NCBI RefSeq assembly: GCF_011022235.1
Contig: NZ_JAAIYP010000030.1
Location: 1 to 33,743 of the forward strand
DNA: 33,743 nt
Direction of reading: 5' to 3'
Source: Magnetospirillum aberrantis SpK
Lineage (GTDB): Bacteria > Pseudomonadota > Alphaproteobacteria > Rhodospirillales > Magnetospirillaceae
The position numbers were made by a program, and so were the translations under genes. The notes beneath the pieces were generated by a model. That model was not told the origin of the DNA and made no database searches. It worked only from the letters and a program-made list of their open reading frames with translations. Below, in pieces: positions 23,991 to 32,140 of the stretch. Every line of letters begins with the position of its first letter. Position 1 is the first letter of the stretch.

Positions 23991-25706
23991 GTGGCCCCAG
24001 GCATGACCTCGACCCATCGCCATCCGCTTCGCCTGCGCCAGATGCTGCGCCTGTTGGTGGGGTTCGCGGTCGCGTTGGCGCTGGGGTTGACCGCCCTGCT
24101 GTTGGCTCAATCCTACCAGGCGGCTTTGGACGACGCCCGGACCCGCGCCGCCGACGCCGCCCGCCTGCTCGAAGAACATATCGTCCGCACCCTCAGGGCC
24201 ACCGATTTCATCGTCGGCCGCGTCGCTCAACTGGGCCGCAGCCGTTCCTTGGACCAGCTTTCCCATGACGAACACGCTTGGCGGGAATTGCTGGCCCTGG
24301 ACCAGGGATTGCCCGAGCCGGGCACATTATGGATTGCCGATCCCGACGGCATCATCCGCCTGGGCACCATTCAATTTCCGGCAGCACGCAGCAACATTTC
24401 CGACCGTCTCTACTTCATCGCCCACAAACAGGCGCGCCGCGACCTGGTCATCGGTCCGTTGGTTCAGACCAAGAGCCGGGACAAACAGGCGTTCCACGTC
24501 AGCCGCCGAATCGAGGACGTGGAAGGAACCTTCATGGGGGTTGCGGCGGCCGGTTTCGATTCCGACACCTTCACCAACTTCCACCGCACGCTTCCATTGG
24601 GCGAACAGGCCAGCATCACCATCATCGATCTGGATGGCCGGGTCGTATTGCGTCAGCCGGACCCCGCGCGCTGGGTCGGCGCCTCGGTGGCGGGTGGCCC
24701 GCTGATGAAAGCCCTGAGCAAGGGGGAACCGGTCGGGCTGGTGACGGCCGAAAGTCCGTTGGACGGGGTGCCGCGGATGGTCGCCTATCGGCTGGTGTCC
24801 GAGTTCGGGCTGGTGGTGGCGGCAGCGGTGGCTGTCGATGACGCGCTGGCGTCGTGGCGTCGCAATGCCATGGTGGTGGCGGCCGTGGCCGTGGCGTTGA
24901 TGGCTCTGACCTGGGCGCTGGTGCGGTTCACCTTCGCCAGCCTGTCGCGTGAAGAGGCGTTGATCCAAGGACTCGAGGAAGAGGTTCGCAGCCGTACCGA
25001 GGAAGCCCGCGCCCAGGCCGAGGAAGCGCGTCGCGCCAACGAAAGCAAGAGCCGCTTCCTGGCCTCGGCCAGCCACGATTTGCGCCAGCCGCTTCAGGCG
25101 GCGGGCATGTTCGTCGAGGTGCTGGCGGCCCGGCTTGACGACAGTCCCCATCTGGTGGTGGTGGACAAGCTGCGGCAAAGCGTCGACGCCACCCAATCGC
25201 TGTTGTCCACCTTGTTGGACCTGTCGACACTCGAAGCCGGCAAGATTCAGCCCCAGGTGACCACGTTCCCGCTGATGCCCATGCTGGCCAGTCTTTATGA
25301 CCAGATGGAACCCGAGGCCTCGGCCAAGGGGTTGGCGCTCAGGGTGGTGCCCACCGGCATTCGCGTCACCAGCGATCCGGTGCTGTTGGAGCGTCTGTTG
25401 CGCAATCTGATGGTCAACGCCATTCGCTATACCCAAACCGGGGGGGTCCTGTTGGGGTGCCGGCGGCGGGGTGACCATGTGGAGGTGTGCGTGGTTGACA
25501 GCGGTGTCGGCATTCCCGATGACAAACGCGACGTGGTGTTCGAGGATTTCACCCGGCTGGGCGACAAGGGCAGCGGTGCCCAGCGCGGTCTGGGCCTGGG
25601 GCTGGGCGTGGTCCGCCGGACCGCGCATTTGCTGGGGCACGGGCTGAAACTGCGGTCGCAATCCGGCAAGGGTTCGTGTTTTTCCGTATTGATCAAGACC
25701 GCATAG
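23991..25706 (+). CDS. Membrane sensor histidine kinase, orphan
   Basis: This two-component sensor has 571 residues. A first membrane helix (about 18-38) is followed by a periplasmic sensor region of double-Cache type (RATDFIVGRVAQLG, LWIADPDGIIRLG, ISDRLYFIAHKQARRDLVIG). A second membrane helix near 285-305 leads to a coiled coil and the HisKA box ASASHDLRQPLQAAG with the phospho-His at 362. The ATPase domain has LLRNLMVNAIRYT (N box), VVDSGVGIPDDK (G1) and GLGLGLGVVRRTA (G2). No receiver domain is fused and no response regulator is adjacent. The start is a GTG with GAGAGAG seven bases before it; an ATG four codons later is possible. A cytochrome c' gene follows. Confidence 0.9.
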   Translation: MAPGMTSTHRHPLRLRQMLRLLVGFAVALALGLTALLLAQSYQAALDDARTRAADAARLLEEHIVRTLRATDFIVGRVAQLGRSRSLDQLSHDEHAWRELLALDQGLPEPGTLWIADPDGIIRLGTIQFPAARSNISDRLYFIAHKQARRDLVIGPLVQTKSRDKQAFHVSRRIEDVEGTFMGVAAAGFDSDTFTNFHRTLPLGEQASITIIDLDGRVVLRQPDPARWVGASVAGGPLMKALSKGEPVGLVTAESPLDGVPRMVAYRLVSEFGLVVAAAVAVDDALASWRRNAMVVAAVAVALMALTWALVRFTFASLSREEALIQGLEEEVRSRTEEARAQAEEARRANESKSRFLASASHDLRQPLQAAGMFVEVLAARLDDSPHLVVVDKLRQSVDATQSLLSTLLDLSTLEAGKIQPQVTTFPLMPMLASLYDQMEPEASAKGLALRVVPTGIRVTSDPVLLERLLRNLMVNAIRYTQTGGVLLGCRRRGDHVEVCVVDSGVGIPDDKRDVVFEDFTRLGDKGSGAQRGLGLGLGVVRRTAHLLGHGLKLRSQSGKGSCFSVLIKTA

Positions 25707-25811
25707 ATGTTGTTTCCATTAGGAAACACTGATTTTATCATTCCGTGGTTTCAGCGAAGCGTGAAACCGGGCATGGTGCCTTCCAACCTAACCGACCCAA
25801 GGGGTATCGAT

Positions 25812-26255
25812 ATGAAGAAGCTGGCCCTCCTGGCTGCCGCCGCCGTGGCGTTCTCCACCGCCGCCGTGACCGCCCATGCCGACGAGACCAATCCCGCCAT
25901 CGTGCATCGTCAGGCCATCTACAAGATCATTGCCGGCCACATGCAGGATCTCAAGGCCGGTCTGCTGCTCAAGGGCGGTTCCGAGAATCTGGCCTGGAAC
26001 GCCGACGCCATCGTCGATGCCTTCAAGCACATGGGCAACGCCTATCCGGCCGGTTCGGACAAGGGCGAGACCAAGGCCGATCCGGCCATCTGGAGCGAGC
26101 CGGCCAAGTTCCAGGAAGCCGGCAAGAAGGCGTTCGGCGCCGCCATGGCGCTGGCCGAGGCCACCAAGTCGGGCGACCAGGCCAAGTCCATCGACGCCTT
26201 CAAGGCCCTGGGCGGCGCCTGCAAGGCCTGCCACCAGGACTTCCGCAAGGACTGA
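25812..26255 (+). CDS. Cytochrome c' (class II c-type cytochrome)
   Basis: This periplasmic four-helix haem protein has 147 residues: a signal peptide (1-23, ending TAHA), a helical mature part, and the haem motif CKACH at 137-141 close to the C-terminus, as is diagnostic of class II cytochromes c. The body (HRQAIYKIIAGHMQDLKAGL, WSEPAKFQEAGKKAFGAAMA) is typical of cytochrome c', proteins that bind NO and CO and are linked to protection against nitric oxide. The start has AAGGGG upstream. It is followed by a strong terminator and appears to be its own transcript. Confidence 0.94.
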   Translation: MKKLALLAAAAVAFSTAAVTAHADETNPAIVHRQAIYKIIAGHMQDLKAGLLLKGGSENLAWNADAIVDAFKHMGNAYPAGSDKGETKADPAIWSEPAKFQEAGKKAFGAAMALAEATKSGDQAKSIDAFKALGGACKACHQDFRKD

Positions 26256-26272
26256 TCTGTTCACGATCACCG

Positions 26273-26310
26273 AAAAGGCGCGGGCGGCCAAGGTCGTCCG
26301 CGCTTTTTTT
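26273..26310 (+). terminator. Intrinsic terminator after cytochrome c'
   Basis: AAAAGGCGCGGGCGGCC pairs with GGTCGTCCGCGCTTTT, with G-U pairs and one bulge, around a short loop, and ends in seven T. It lies 18 bases after the stop codon. Confidence 0.85.
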
Positions 26311-26375
26311 GTGCCTTTCCCGGTAAGCTGCCCGTGCCGATAATCCTTTCCGTCCAGCCAAGGGGGAGTGGGACG

Positions 26376-27899
26376 ATGTGGAACCGCATGTTCGCCGTAT
26401 GCGTGCTGGTGCTGGCACTTGCCGGCACGGCACGGGCCGAGGAAGTGCCTGTCACCTTCCTGCACTTCAACGACATCTACGATTTCATGCCCGGCGACGA
26501 TAGCGGCGGCATGGCGGGGGTGGCGGGGCTGGTGGCGCGCGAGCGCGCCGCCCATCCCGGCGCGGTGCTGACGTTCGGCGGCGACCTGTTGTCGCCGTCG
26601 GTGGCCTCCAGCGTGACCCAGGGCGCGCACATGGTGGAGTTGCTGAACCGCATGGCGCCGGAGGCGGCGGTTCTGGGCAACCACGAGTTCGATTTCGGCG
26701 CCCAGGTGTTGCGCCGGCGGATGATGGAAAGCTCCTTTCCCTGGTTGGCCGCCAACGTGAGCGAGGCGGATGGCAAGGCCTTTGGCGTGTCCAGACCCTG
26801 GGTGCTGGTGGAACGCAACGGCGTCAGGATCGGCCTGTTCGGCATCCTGACTTCGGAAACCGGTGTTTTGGCGGCCGGTGCCGGCGACGTGCGCTTCCTG
26901 CCCGAAGAGGAGACGGCGCGGGCCATGGTGGCGGAATTGCGCAACCAGGGGGCTGAACTGGTGGTGGCCCTGACCCATCAGGATTTGGAACGGGACTTGG
27001 CCTTGGCCCGCAAGGTCAAAGGAATCGATCTGATTCTTGGTGGTCACGACCACCTTGCCGTCACGGTGGAAGAGGGCGGCACCGTGGTAGCCAAGGCCGG
27101 TCATGACGGTGTCTATCTGGCGGCGGTGGACATGGTTCTCGAACGTCCCGGCCGTGGCGGCAAGGCATCGTCGGCGCGGGTGGCCGGTTGGCGCATGCTC
27201 GCCAGCCGCAATGCCCCCCAGGACCCGGACGTCGCTGTCCTTGTCAATCGCTACGCCGCCGATCTGGACGGTTCCCTGGCCCGGCCGCTGGCGATTTTGG
27301 ACAAGCCATTGGACAGCCGGCAAACGGTGGTGCGGGGCGCCGAATCCAGCTTGGGCGATCTGGTGGCCGACGCCGCACGCGAGGCCATGGGGGCCGATGT
27401 GGCACTGGTCAACGGTGGTGGTCTGCGTGGCAACCGCCTGTATCCGGCCGGTTCGGCCCTGACGCGCGGCGATTTGTTACGCGAGATGCCGTTCGGCAAC
27501 GTGGTGATGATGGTCGAGGTGGACGGCCGTCAGTTGTTGGCCGCCCTGGAATACGGTGTGTCCAAGGTGTCGGCCGGGGCGGGGCGATTCCCCCAGGTGT
27601 CGGGGATACGCTTTACCTATGATCCCGACGCGCCGGCCGGCCAACGTGTCGGCGCGGCAAGTGTCGGCGGCAAGCCGCTGGATCTGGCCGCGCGCTATCG
27701 TCTTGCCGTGTCCGACTATCTGGCGCAGGGCGGCGATGGCTATGCCATGTTGGCTGGCGCCAAGGTGTTGCGGAACCGCGAGGCGGCGCCGTTGCTGGTT
27801 ACGGTTGTGATGGAGCGGGTGGAACGTCTTGGGCGGCTGGGTGTCGTTCCCGACGGTCGCATCCGTGTCGAGCGGCGGGCGGGGGCCGCAGGGAACTAA
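26376..27899 (+). CDS. 5'-nucleotidase / UshA-like periplasmic metallophosphoesterase
   Basis: This is a secreted phosphohydrolase acting on nucleotides or related phosphate esters, 507 residues. A signal peptide (ending GTARA, near residue 20) precedes the metal-binding domain: VTFLHFNDIYDF, LTFGGDLLSPS, AVLGNHEFDFG (catalytic His-Asp dyad), VVALTHQDLERD and LILGGHDH. The C-terminal nucleotide-binding domain starts near 315 (ESSLGDLVADAAREAMGADV, ALVNGGGLRG, DLLREMPFGNVVMMVEV, VSDYLAQGGDGYAML). The first metal motif reads NDIYD, where UshA has NDxH; this Tyr form is common in one branch of the family. The start has AAGGGGGAG upstream. It appears to be monocistronic. Confidence 0.92.
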   Translation: MWNRMFAVCVLVLALAGTARAEEVPVTFLHFNDIYDFMPGDDSGGMAGVAGLVARERAAHPGAVLTFGGDLLSPSVASSVTQGAHMVELLNRMAPEAAVLGNHEFDFGAQVLRRRMMESSFPWLAANVSEADGKAFGVSRPWVLVERNGVRIGLFGILTSETGVLAAGAGDVRFLPEEETARAMVAELRNQGAELVVALTHQDLERDLALARKVKGIDLILGGHDHLAVTVEEGGTVVAKAGHDGVYLAAVDMVLERPGRGGKASSARVAGWRMLASRNAPQDPDVAVLVNRYAADLDGSLARPLAILDKPLDSRQTVVRGAESSLGDLVADAAREAMGADVALVNGGGLRGNRLYPAGSALTRGDLLREMPFGNVVMMVEVDGRQLLAALEYGVSKVSAGAGRFPQVSGIRFTYDPDAPAGQRVGAASVGGKPLDLAARYRLAVSDYLAQGGDGYAMLAGAKVLRNREAAPLLVTVVMERVERLGRLGVVPDGRIRVERRAGAAGN

Positions 27900-28069
27900 A
27901 ATCGGTTTTCTCGGCGCATCGTCGGCAATGCCGGCTCCACTCCGGCGGGGTGTGGTCCGCCTCTTTGGTTGAAATGCGTTTCTCGCGTGGCTCGGTTCCG
28001 GGTGCCGCGCCTTTTCGCATGGCCTCAGTGGGCGTATGATGATTCCTGTGACAGAGCGGGAGGCTCATC

Positions 28070-28768
28070 ATGACCACCAATATCATGGCTGTCATTGCCG
28101 CAATGGCCGAAGTGGCGACCGCACCACCGGTCGACGGTTCGCTGCACAAGCCGCGCCAGCCGGTCATCACCTTGTCCCGTGACTACGGATCGGGCGGGGA
28201 CATTATCGCCACCCGGCTGTCGCAGCGCCTGGGTGTGCCTTTGTATGACGAGCAATTGCTGAAAGAGATCGCCCAACGTCTGAACGACGATCCGGCCGTT
28301 GTCCAGATGCTGGACGAGGGCATGGGTCGTGCCAAGGACATGTGGCTTTATCGGTTGTTGTCGGGCAAGGACATCAACCATGACACCTATCGCGACACCT
28401 TGATCAAGGTGGTGATGAGCCTGGGCCGGCTGGGCGGCGTTATCGTCGGCCGCGGCGCCCATGTGATCCTGTCCGAAGGCTGTGCCCTTCGTGTCCGCAT
28501 CGCCGGCACCGCCGAAGTTTGTGCCCGGCGCATGGCCGATGGCGGTCACGGCAGTTTCGAGGAACAGCTGAAACAGGCCCATGACGTCAACCACCGTCGC
28601 GGCAAGTTCGTGTGGGAGACCTTCCACTCGCGCCTGTCCGAGGCCAACCAGTTCGACGTCACCATCAACACCGACCGCATGGCTGATTTCGAAGACGTGG
28701 TCGAGATGCTGGTGGGGCTCGCGACCGCCATCCATGCCGGCCGCGTGTTGACGCTGAACCGATCCTGA
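28070..28768 (+). CDS. Cytidylate kinase-like family protein
   Basis: This cytoplasmic P-loop protein of 232 residues belongs to the cytidylate-kinase-like group. The nucleotide loop is ITLSRDYGSGGDIIATRLSQ (residues 33-52), an SR-x-YGSGG variant in place of a classical Walker A Gly-Lys-Ser. Later blocks are VPLYDEQLLKEIAQ, GGVIVGRGAHVIL and HDVNHRRGKFVWETFH. Substrate and pathway are unknown for most members; it is not the housekeeping Cmk. GGAGG precedes the start. The 170-base gap before it holds only weak inverted repeats. It is convergent with the AsmA gene. Confidence 0.88.
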   Translation: MTTNIMAVIAAMAEVATAPPVDGSLHKPRQPVITLSRDYGSGGDIIATRLSQRLGVPLYDEQLLKEIAQRLNDDPAVVQMLDEGMGRAKDMWLYRLLSGKDINHDTYRDTLIKVVMSLGRLGGVIVGRGAHVILSEGCALRVRIAGTAEVCARRMADGGHGSFEEQLKQAHDVNHRRGKFVWETFHSRLSEANQFDVTINTDRMADFEDVVEMLVGLATAIHAGRVLTLNRS

Positions 28769-28796
28769 GAATCTTGTCGCGTCGGCCTGGGCGAGA

Positions 28797-31700
28797 TTAT
28801 TGCCCGCTCAGGCCACGCAACAGGTTCTTCAGGATGTTCTTGCCGGTGTTCTTTTCCCGAGGCTGTCCTTCGGTGGCCGATTCCTGAGGGGCCAAGGCCC
28901 GGCCCAGGCCGTTGGCGACCAGATGGCGCTGCAAGGCGTTGAGGTCGATCACCTTGCGTGGGTTTTCCATCGGCCCTTCAAGGCGGATGGTAACCGGTAC
29001 CTGGGGGGCGCGGGAAAGATGGAAGCCCACGCGACTGTCGGTTGACCATTGGCCCAGGTTGACCGTGGTCTCGGCGTCGGCGCCGCCGCCTTCGGCCGCC
29101 AGCTTGAGGTCGCGGCTGACGACCGTCCCGCCCTTGGCTTGAAAGCTGCCGGTCAGGGCGGAAAACGGCGTCTGTCCACCGGCCAGGCCCGATTGCACCA
29201 TGACCAGCACGTTGCCGATATTGCGCAAATTCCCCATCTGGCGGTTGACCTCCGGCAGGTCGAAGCCGTCCAACACGCCGTTCTTCACCGACAGCCGGCC
29301 GTCGCCGTCCAGATGCGCTGCCATCTCGTATGGGCTGTGTCCACTGGTGACGAAGCGCATGTCGGCGTCCAGTCGGCCCTGTCGAATGGTCAGGCCGGCG
29401 GCGCGCAGACGGGCCGCGCCCAGTTCCGTTCCGGCGACGCTTACCTGGGCGCGCAGGCGGGGGACCGACCCGGCCGCCAAGACGGCTTGGGCCTCCAGCC
29501 GTCCCCCCAACAGGGAACCGCTCAGGCTGTCCACGGTCACCGTGCCGTCGTTCAGGGTGGCACGCAAGGTGGCGTCGTCAAGGCGCCAGTCCCCGGCGGT
29601 GACGTGGCCGGCCTTGAGCGACAGCCGGCTGTCCAGGGCATTCAGGGCGGCAAGGTCCAGCGGATCACGGCTGAACGGCGAAGCGCCGAAACCGACCTGT
29701 CCGTTCTGGGGCCGTGCCGCAGCCGGTTGCGCCGATAGAGGGTGCGGCGCCACGATGGGCGGCATCAGCGGCCCGCCCGGCAACAGCTGGCCGGATCGGT
29801 CGGAGGTGCCGAGCAGGTCGAGGGCCAGGGTGTCGGCATTCAGATCCGCCACCACCAGCGGCCGCGCGCCGCCCAACTCCACCCGGCTCTGGCCGGTAAA
29901 GGTGGTGGGGCCGGCACGCAGGCTGAGGCCCGAAAGGTCGAAGGCATGGGTGTCGCCGTCCAGCCGGGCATCCAGCGCGAAAGCCCCGGTTGGTTCCCGT
30001 CCTCCCCCCATCAGGCCAAGCACATGACCCAGGCTGGCGGCCCGTGCGCTGAGTGCCAGGGTGGCGTGCGGAGCGGGAACCAGCAGGTTCAGGTTCCCCT
30101 TGGCCGACAGGTGGAGCCCGCCGCCTTCGGCATAGGTTTCGACCGCCAGGGCGTCCAGGGGGCCGTCGGCGTTGCCTTTGACGCTCAGCGGACCCAGCCG
30201 TTCCAAGGCCGGTGGAATGGTGACGCCCAGGGCGCCCAGGGGACGCAATCCCTGGGGAGCCTCCAATCCGAAACTGGCGCCGGTGATCCGTCCGCCGGTT
30301 TCCAGTCCGCCGCGCAAGCTGGCCTCGAGCCCAGGCAGGGCGACGGCCGCCGCTACCGCCGGATGGTCACCCAGGCGCAAGGCGGCGCTGGCGCGGGCTG
30401 CTGTCCGGTCGCTGTTCAGGACCAAATCGGTGGTTCTGATTTCGGGCCAGGCCATGGTCAGCGGTGCGCGCAGCGCGAATCGGCGCGGTTCGGTGCCTTC
30501 CACCCCCAGCCACGCCAGCAAGGAGGCGGAATCGGTGCCCGACAGGGTCAGTCCGCCATCGAATTGCGGCAAGCCGGCCGGGGTGGCGAAGGTTCCTTCC
30601 AGGGCCGCCTCGGCATCGCCGGGCAACAGGGTCCGTGCCTGACGCACCAGTATCTCGCCGCCGTCCAGCACCGCCTCCAGGCGGGTTTGACGAATGTCCC
30701 GGCCGTGCCAGCGCAGGCGGTCCACCGACAGCGTGGCGGCGGCGAACAGTGAGCGGGGCAGGGACAGCCGGAACGGTCGCTCCGCTTCGGCGGCGGTCGC
30801 CGGTGCCTGGGGGGGCTGGGACGGCGTGTCCGCAGCGGCGGTCACCGTCACCGCAGGGGGTTCCGTTTGCCCCTTCTGCCAAGCGTCCAGGTCCAGACTG
30901 TCCATTTCCAGGCGGAAATCCACCTGGGGCGAGCCGTCCAGCGCCAGTGCCAACGCGGCGGTGCCGTGGTCGTCGCCAACCTTCAACGCCAGGGGGCCGG
31001 CCTGAACCTCGGTCGAAGACAAGGTCATGTCGCCGGCGGCGGTCACGCCCTTCATGCCATGCAGGGCCAGACGGCCGTGAAAGGAACCTTCTGTCACCTC
31101 GCCGTCGAGTGTGCCTTCGCCATCGGCAAACCCCAGGCGCAGGGTGGTCACGGCGGGACGGTCGGCCGACAGGCGGTCCATGGCGCCCGCGATGGTCAAC
31201 GGCGTGTCGCCCCACCGGGCCGAGCCGTCAATCTGGAACGGCCCATGGCGTCCGCCCAGGCCAAGGTCGAGGGACAGGTCGGACAGCAAGGCCTCGTCGC
31301 CCAGGCGCAGAGTGCCGTCACGGACCAGCACGCGCTCGACCTCCAGGTCGTCTGCCGAGTGTGCGGTGGAAGACGCCGCCGCCGTGACGGTGGTCGCGGG
31401 CGAGGATGGTTCGGGCGAGGCGGCGGCGCTGTCGGCGCTTTTGCCGAGGGGCCAACCACCGAAACCATTGCCGTCCTGGCTCAACATCAGCTCGGGTCGG
31501 TCCAGTTCGATCGCGCTCAGCTTGATCGCACCGCCCAGCAACGCCCCGAAATCCAGCCGCAGGCGCAGCTTTTCGGCGCGCAGCAACTCTCCATCCATGC
31601 CGGGTGGGTTGCCGATGGCGACGTTGCCCGCGCTCAGGCTTGGGGTGGGCAACAGACGCACCGCCAGCGGGCCGCCGATGGTCACCGGACGGCCCAATGC

Positions 31701-31823
31701 GGCGCCAAGGCGGGCCGACAACGGGCCGCCATAGGCGCTCCAATCGATCAGGGGGGGCAGGACGGCCGCCGCCGCGATCACCAGACCAAGGGCAGAGCCC
31801 GAGACAAGGGCGGCATTGCGCAT
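28797..31823 (-). CDS. AsmA-family protein
   Basis: This is a large envelope protein of 1008 residues, anchored by one N-terminal membrane helix (ALVSGSALGLVIAAAAVLPP). The long periplasmic part is built from beta-rich repeats. The AsmA N-terminal pattern is clear: GRPVTIGGPLAVRLLPTPSL, then GNVAIGNPPGMDGELLRAEK and LRLDFGALLGGAIKLSAIEL. Near the C-terminus is the conserved AsmA-C block (RQGRLDADMRFVTSGHSPYE, then GDGRLSVKNGVLDGFDLPEV). AsmA-like proteins act in outer-membrane assembly and phospholipid transport between the membranes. A Pro/Ala-rich insert near residue 135 looks disordered. GGAGG lies nine bases before the start. It may follow the small gene at 31900-32091 in one transcript. 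Confidence 0.92.
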   Translation of the reverse strand: MRNAALVSGSALGLVIAAAAVLPPLIDWSAYGGPLSARLGAALGRPVTIGGPLAVRLLPTPSLSAGNVAIGNPPGMDGELLRAEKLRLRLDFGALLGGAIKLSAIELDRPELMLSQDGNGFGGWPLGKSADSAAASPEPSSPATTVTAAASSTAHSADDLEVERVLVRDGTLRLGDEALLSDLSLDLGLGGRHGPFQIDGSARWGDTPLTIAGAMDRLSADRPAVTTLRLGFADGEGTLDGEVTEGSFHGRLALHGMKGVTAAGDMTLSSTEVQAGPLALKVGDDHGTAALALALDGSPQVDFRLEMDSLDLDAWQKGQTEPPAVTVTAAADTPSQPPQAPATAAEAERPFRLSLPRSLFAAATLSVDRLRWHGRDIRQTRLEAVLDGGEILVRQARTLLPGDAEAALEGTFATPAGLPQFDGGLTLSGTDSASLLAWLGVEGTEPRRFALRAPLTMAWPEIRTTDLVLNSDRTAARASAALRLGDHPAVAAAVALPGLEASLRGGLETGGRITGASFGLEAPQGLRPLGALGVTIPPALERLGPLSVKGNADGPLDALAVETYAEGGGLHLSAKGNLNLLVPAPHATLALSARAASLGHVLGLMGGGREPTGAFALDARLDGDTHAFDLSGLSLRAGPTTFTGQSRVELGGARPLVVADLNADTLALDLLGTSDRSGQLLPGGPLMPPIVAPHPLSAQPAAARPQNGQVGFGASPFSRDPLDLAALNALDSRLSLKAGHVTAGDWRLDDATLRATLNDGTVTVDSLSGSLLGGRLEAQAVLAAGSVPRLRAQVSVAGTELGAARLRAAGLTIRQGRLDADMRFVTSGHSPYEMAAHLDGDGRLSVKNGVLDGFDLPEVNRQMGNLRNIGNVLVMVQSGLAGGQTPFSALTGSFQAKGGTVVSRDLKLAAEGGGADAETTVNLGQWSTDSRVGFHLSRAPQVPVTIRLEGPMENPRKVIDLNALQRHLVANGLGRALAPQESATEGQPREKNTGKNILKNLLRGLSGQ

Positions 31824-31899
31824 GGATCGACACCTCCGAAACAGCCCGGAGTGTAGCGGCCCGCGCGGATCGCGGCAAACCCTTGGGCGAATAAAAAGG

Positions 31900-32091
31900 C
31901 TAGCCTCGCGACGAAGGCTTGGTCTTGGCGGGAACGCGCTTCTTCAGATTGCGCACGCTGTCTTCGACGGTTTCCGGCGATGATTCATGTTCGATGTCGG
32001 CCAGACCATGCTCCCCCACAAGCTGTTCCAGACGCTCCAGCGTGCTGGAAACGCGGCCGTGCACCGACTTCTTGGACTTCGGGGCCCCCAT
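31900..32091 (-). CDS. Small basic hypothetical protein, 63 residues
   Basis: The frame from the ATG at 32091 has a strong GGAGG seven bases upstream. It encodes a hydrophilic protein with a basic start (MGAPKSKKSVHGRVSS), an acidic helical middle (LERLEQLVGEHGLADIEHES) and a very basic tail (LKKRVPAKTKPSSRG). There is no signal peptide or membrane segment. I do not recognise the family; the basic tail could bind nucleic acid. It lies 49 bases after the membrane-protein gene and 76 bases before the AsmA gene, all on the minus strand. Confidence 0.68.
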   Translation of the reverse strand: MGAPKSKKSVHGRVSSTLERLEQLVGEHGLADIEHESSPETVEDSVRNLKKRVPAKTKPSSRG

Positions 32092-32140
32092 AACCCCACC
32101 TCCATCCAGGTTGTAACGGTGTTGTAGAATATACGAAAGC

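Noticed and set aside
21896-24004. Minus-strand open frame of 702 codons
   Set aside because: It is the antisense shadow of the ABC-F gene, whose motifs are perfect on the plus strand.
24327-25661. Minus-strand open frame of 444 codons opposite the sensor kinase
   Set aside because: No domain is present, and the plus strand carries complete histidine-kinase motifs.
25788-27323. Minus-strand open frame of 511 codons across cytochrome c' and the nucleotidase
   Set aside because: It spans two well-supported plus-strand genes and the strong terminator between them, so it is a GC-driven shadow.
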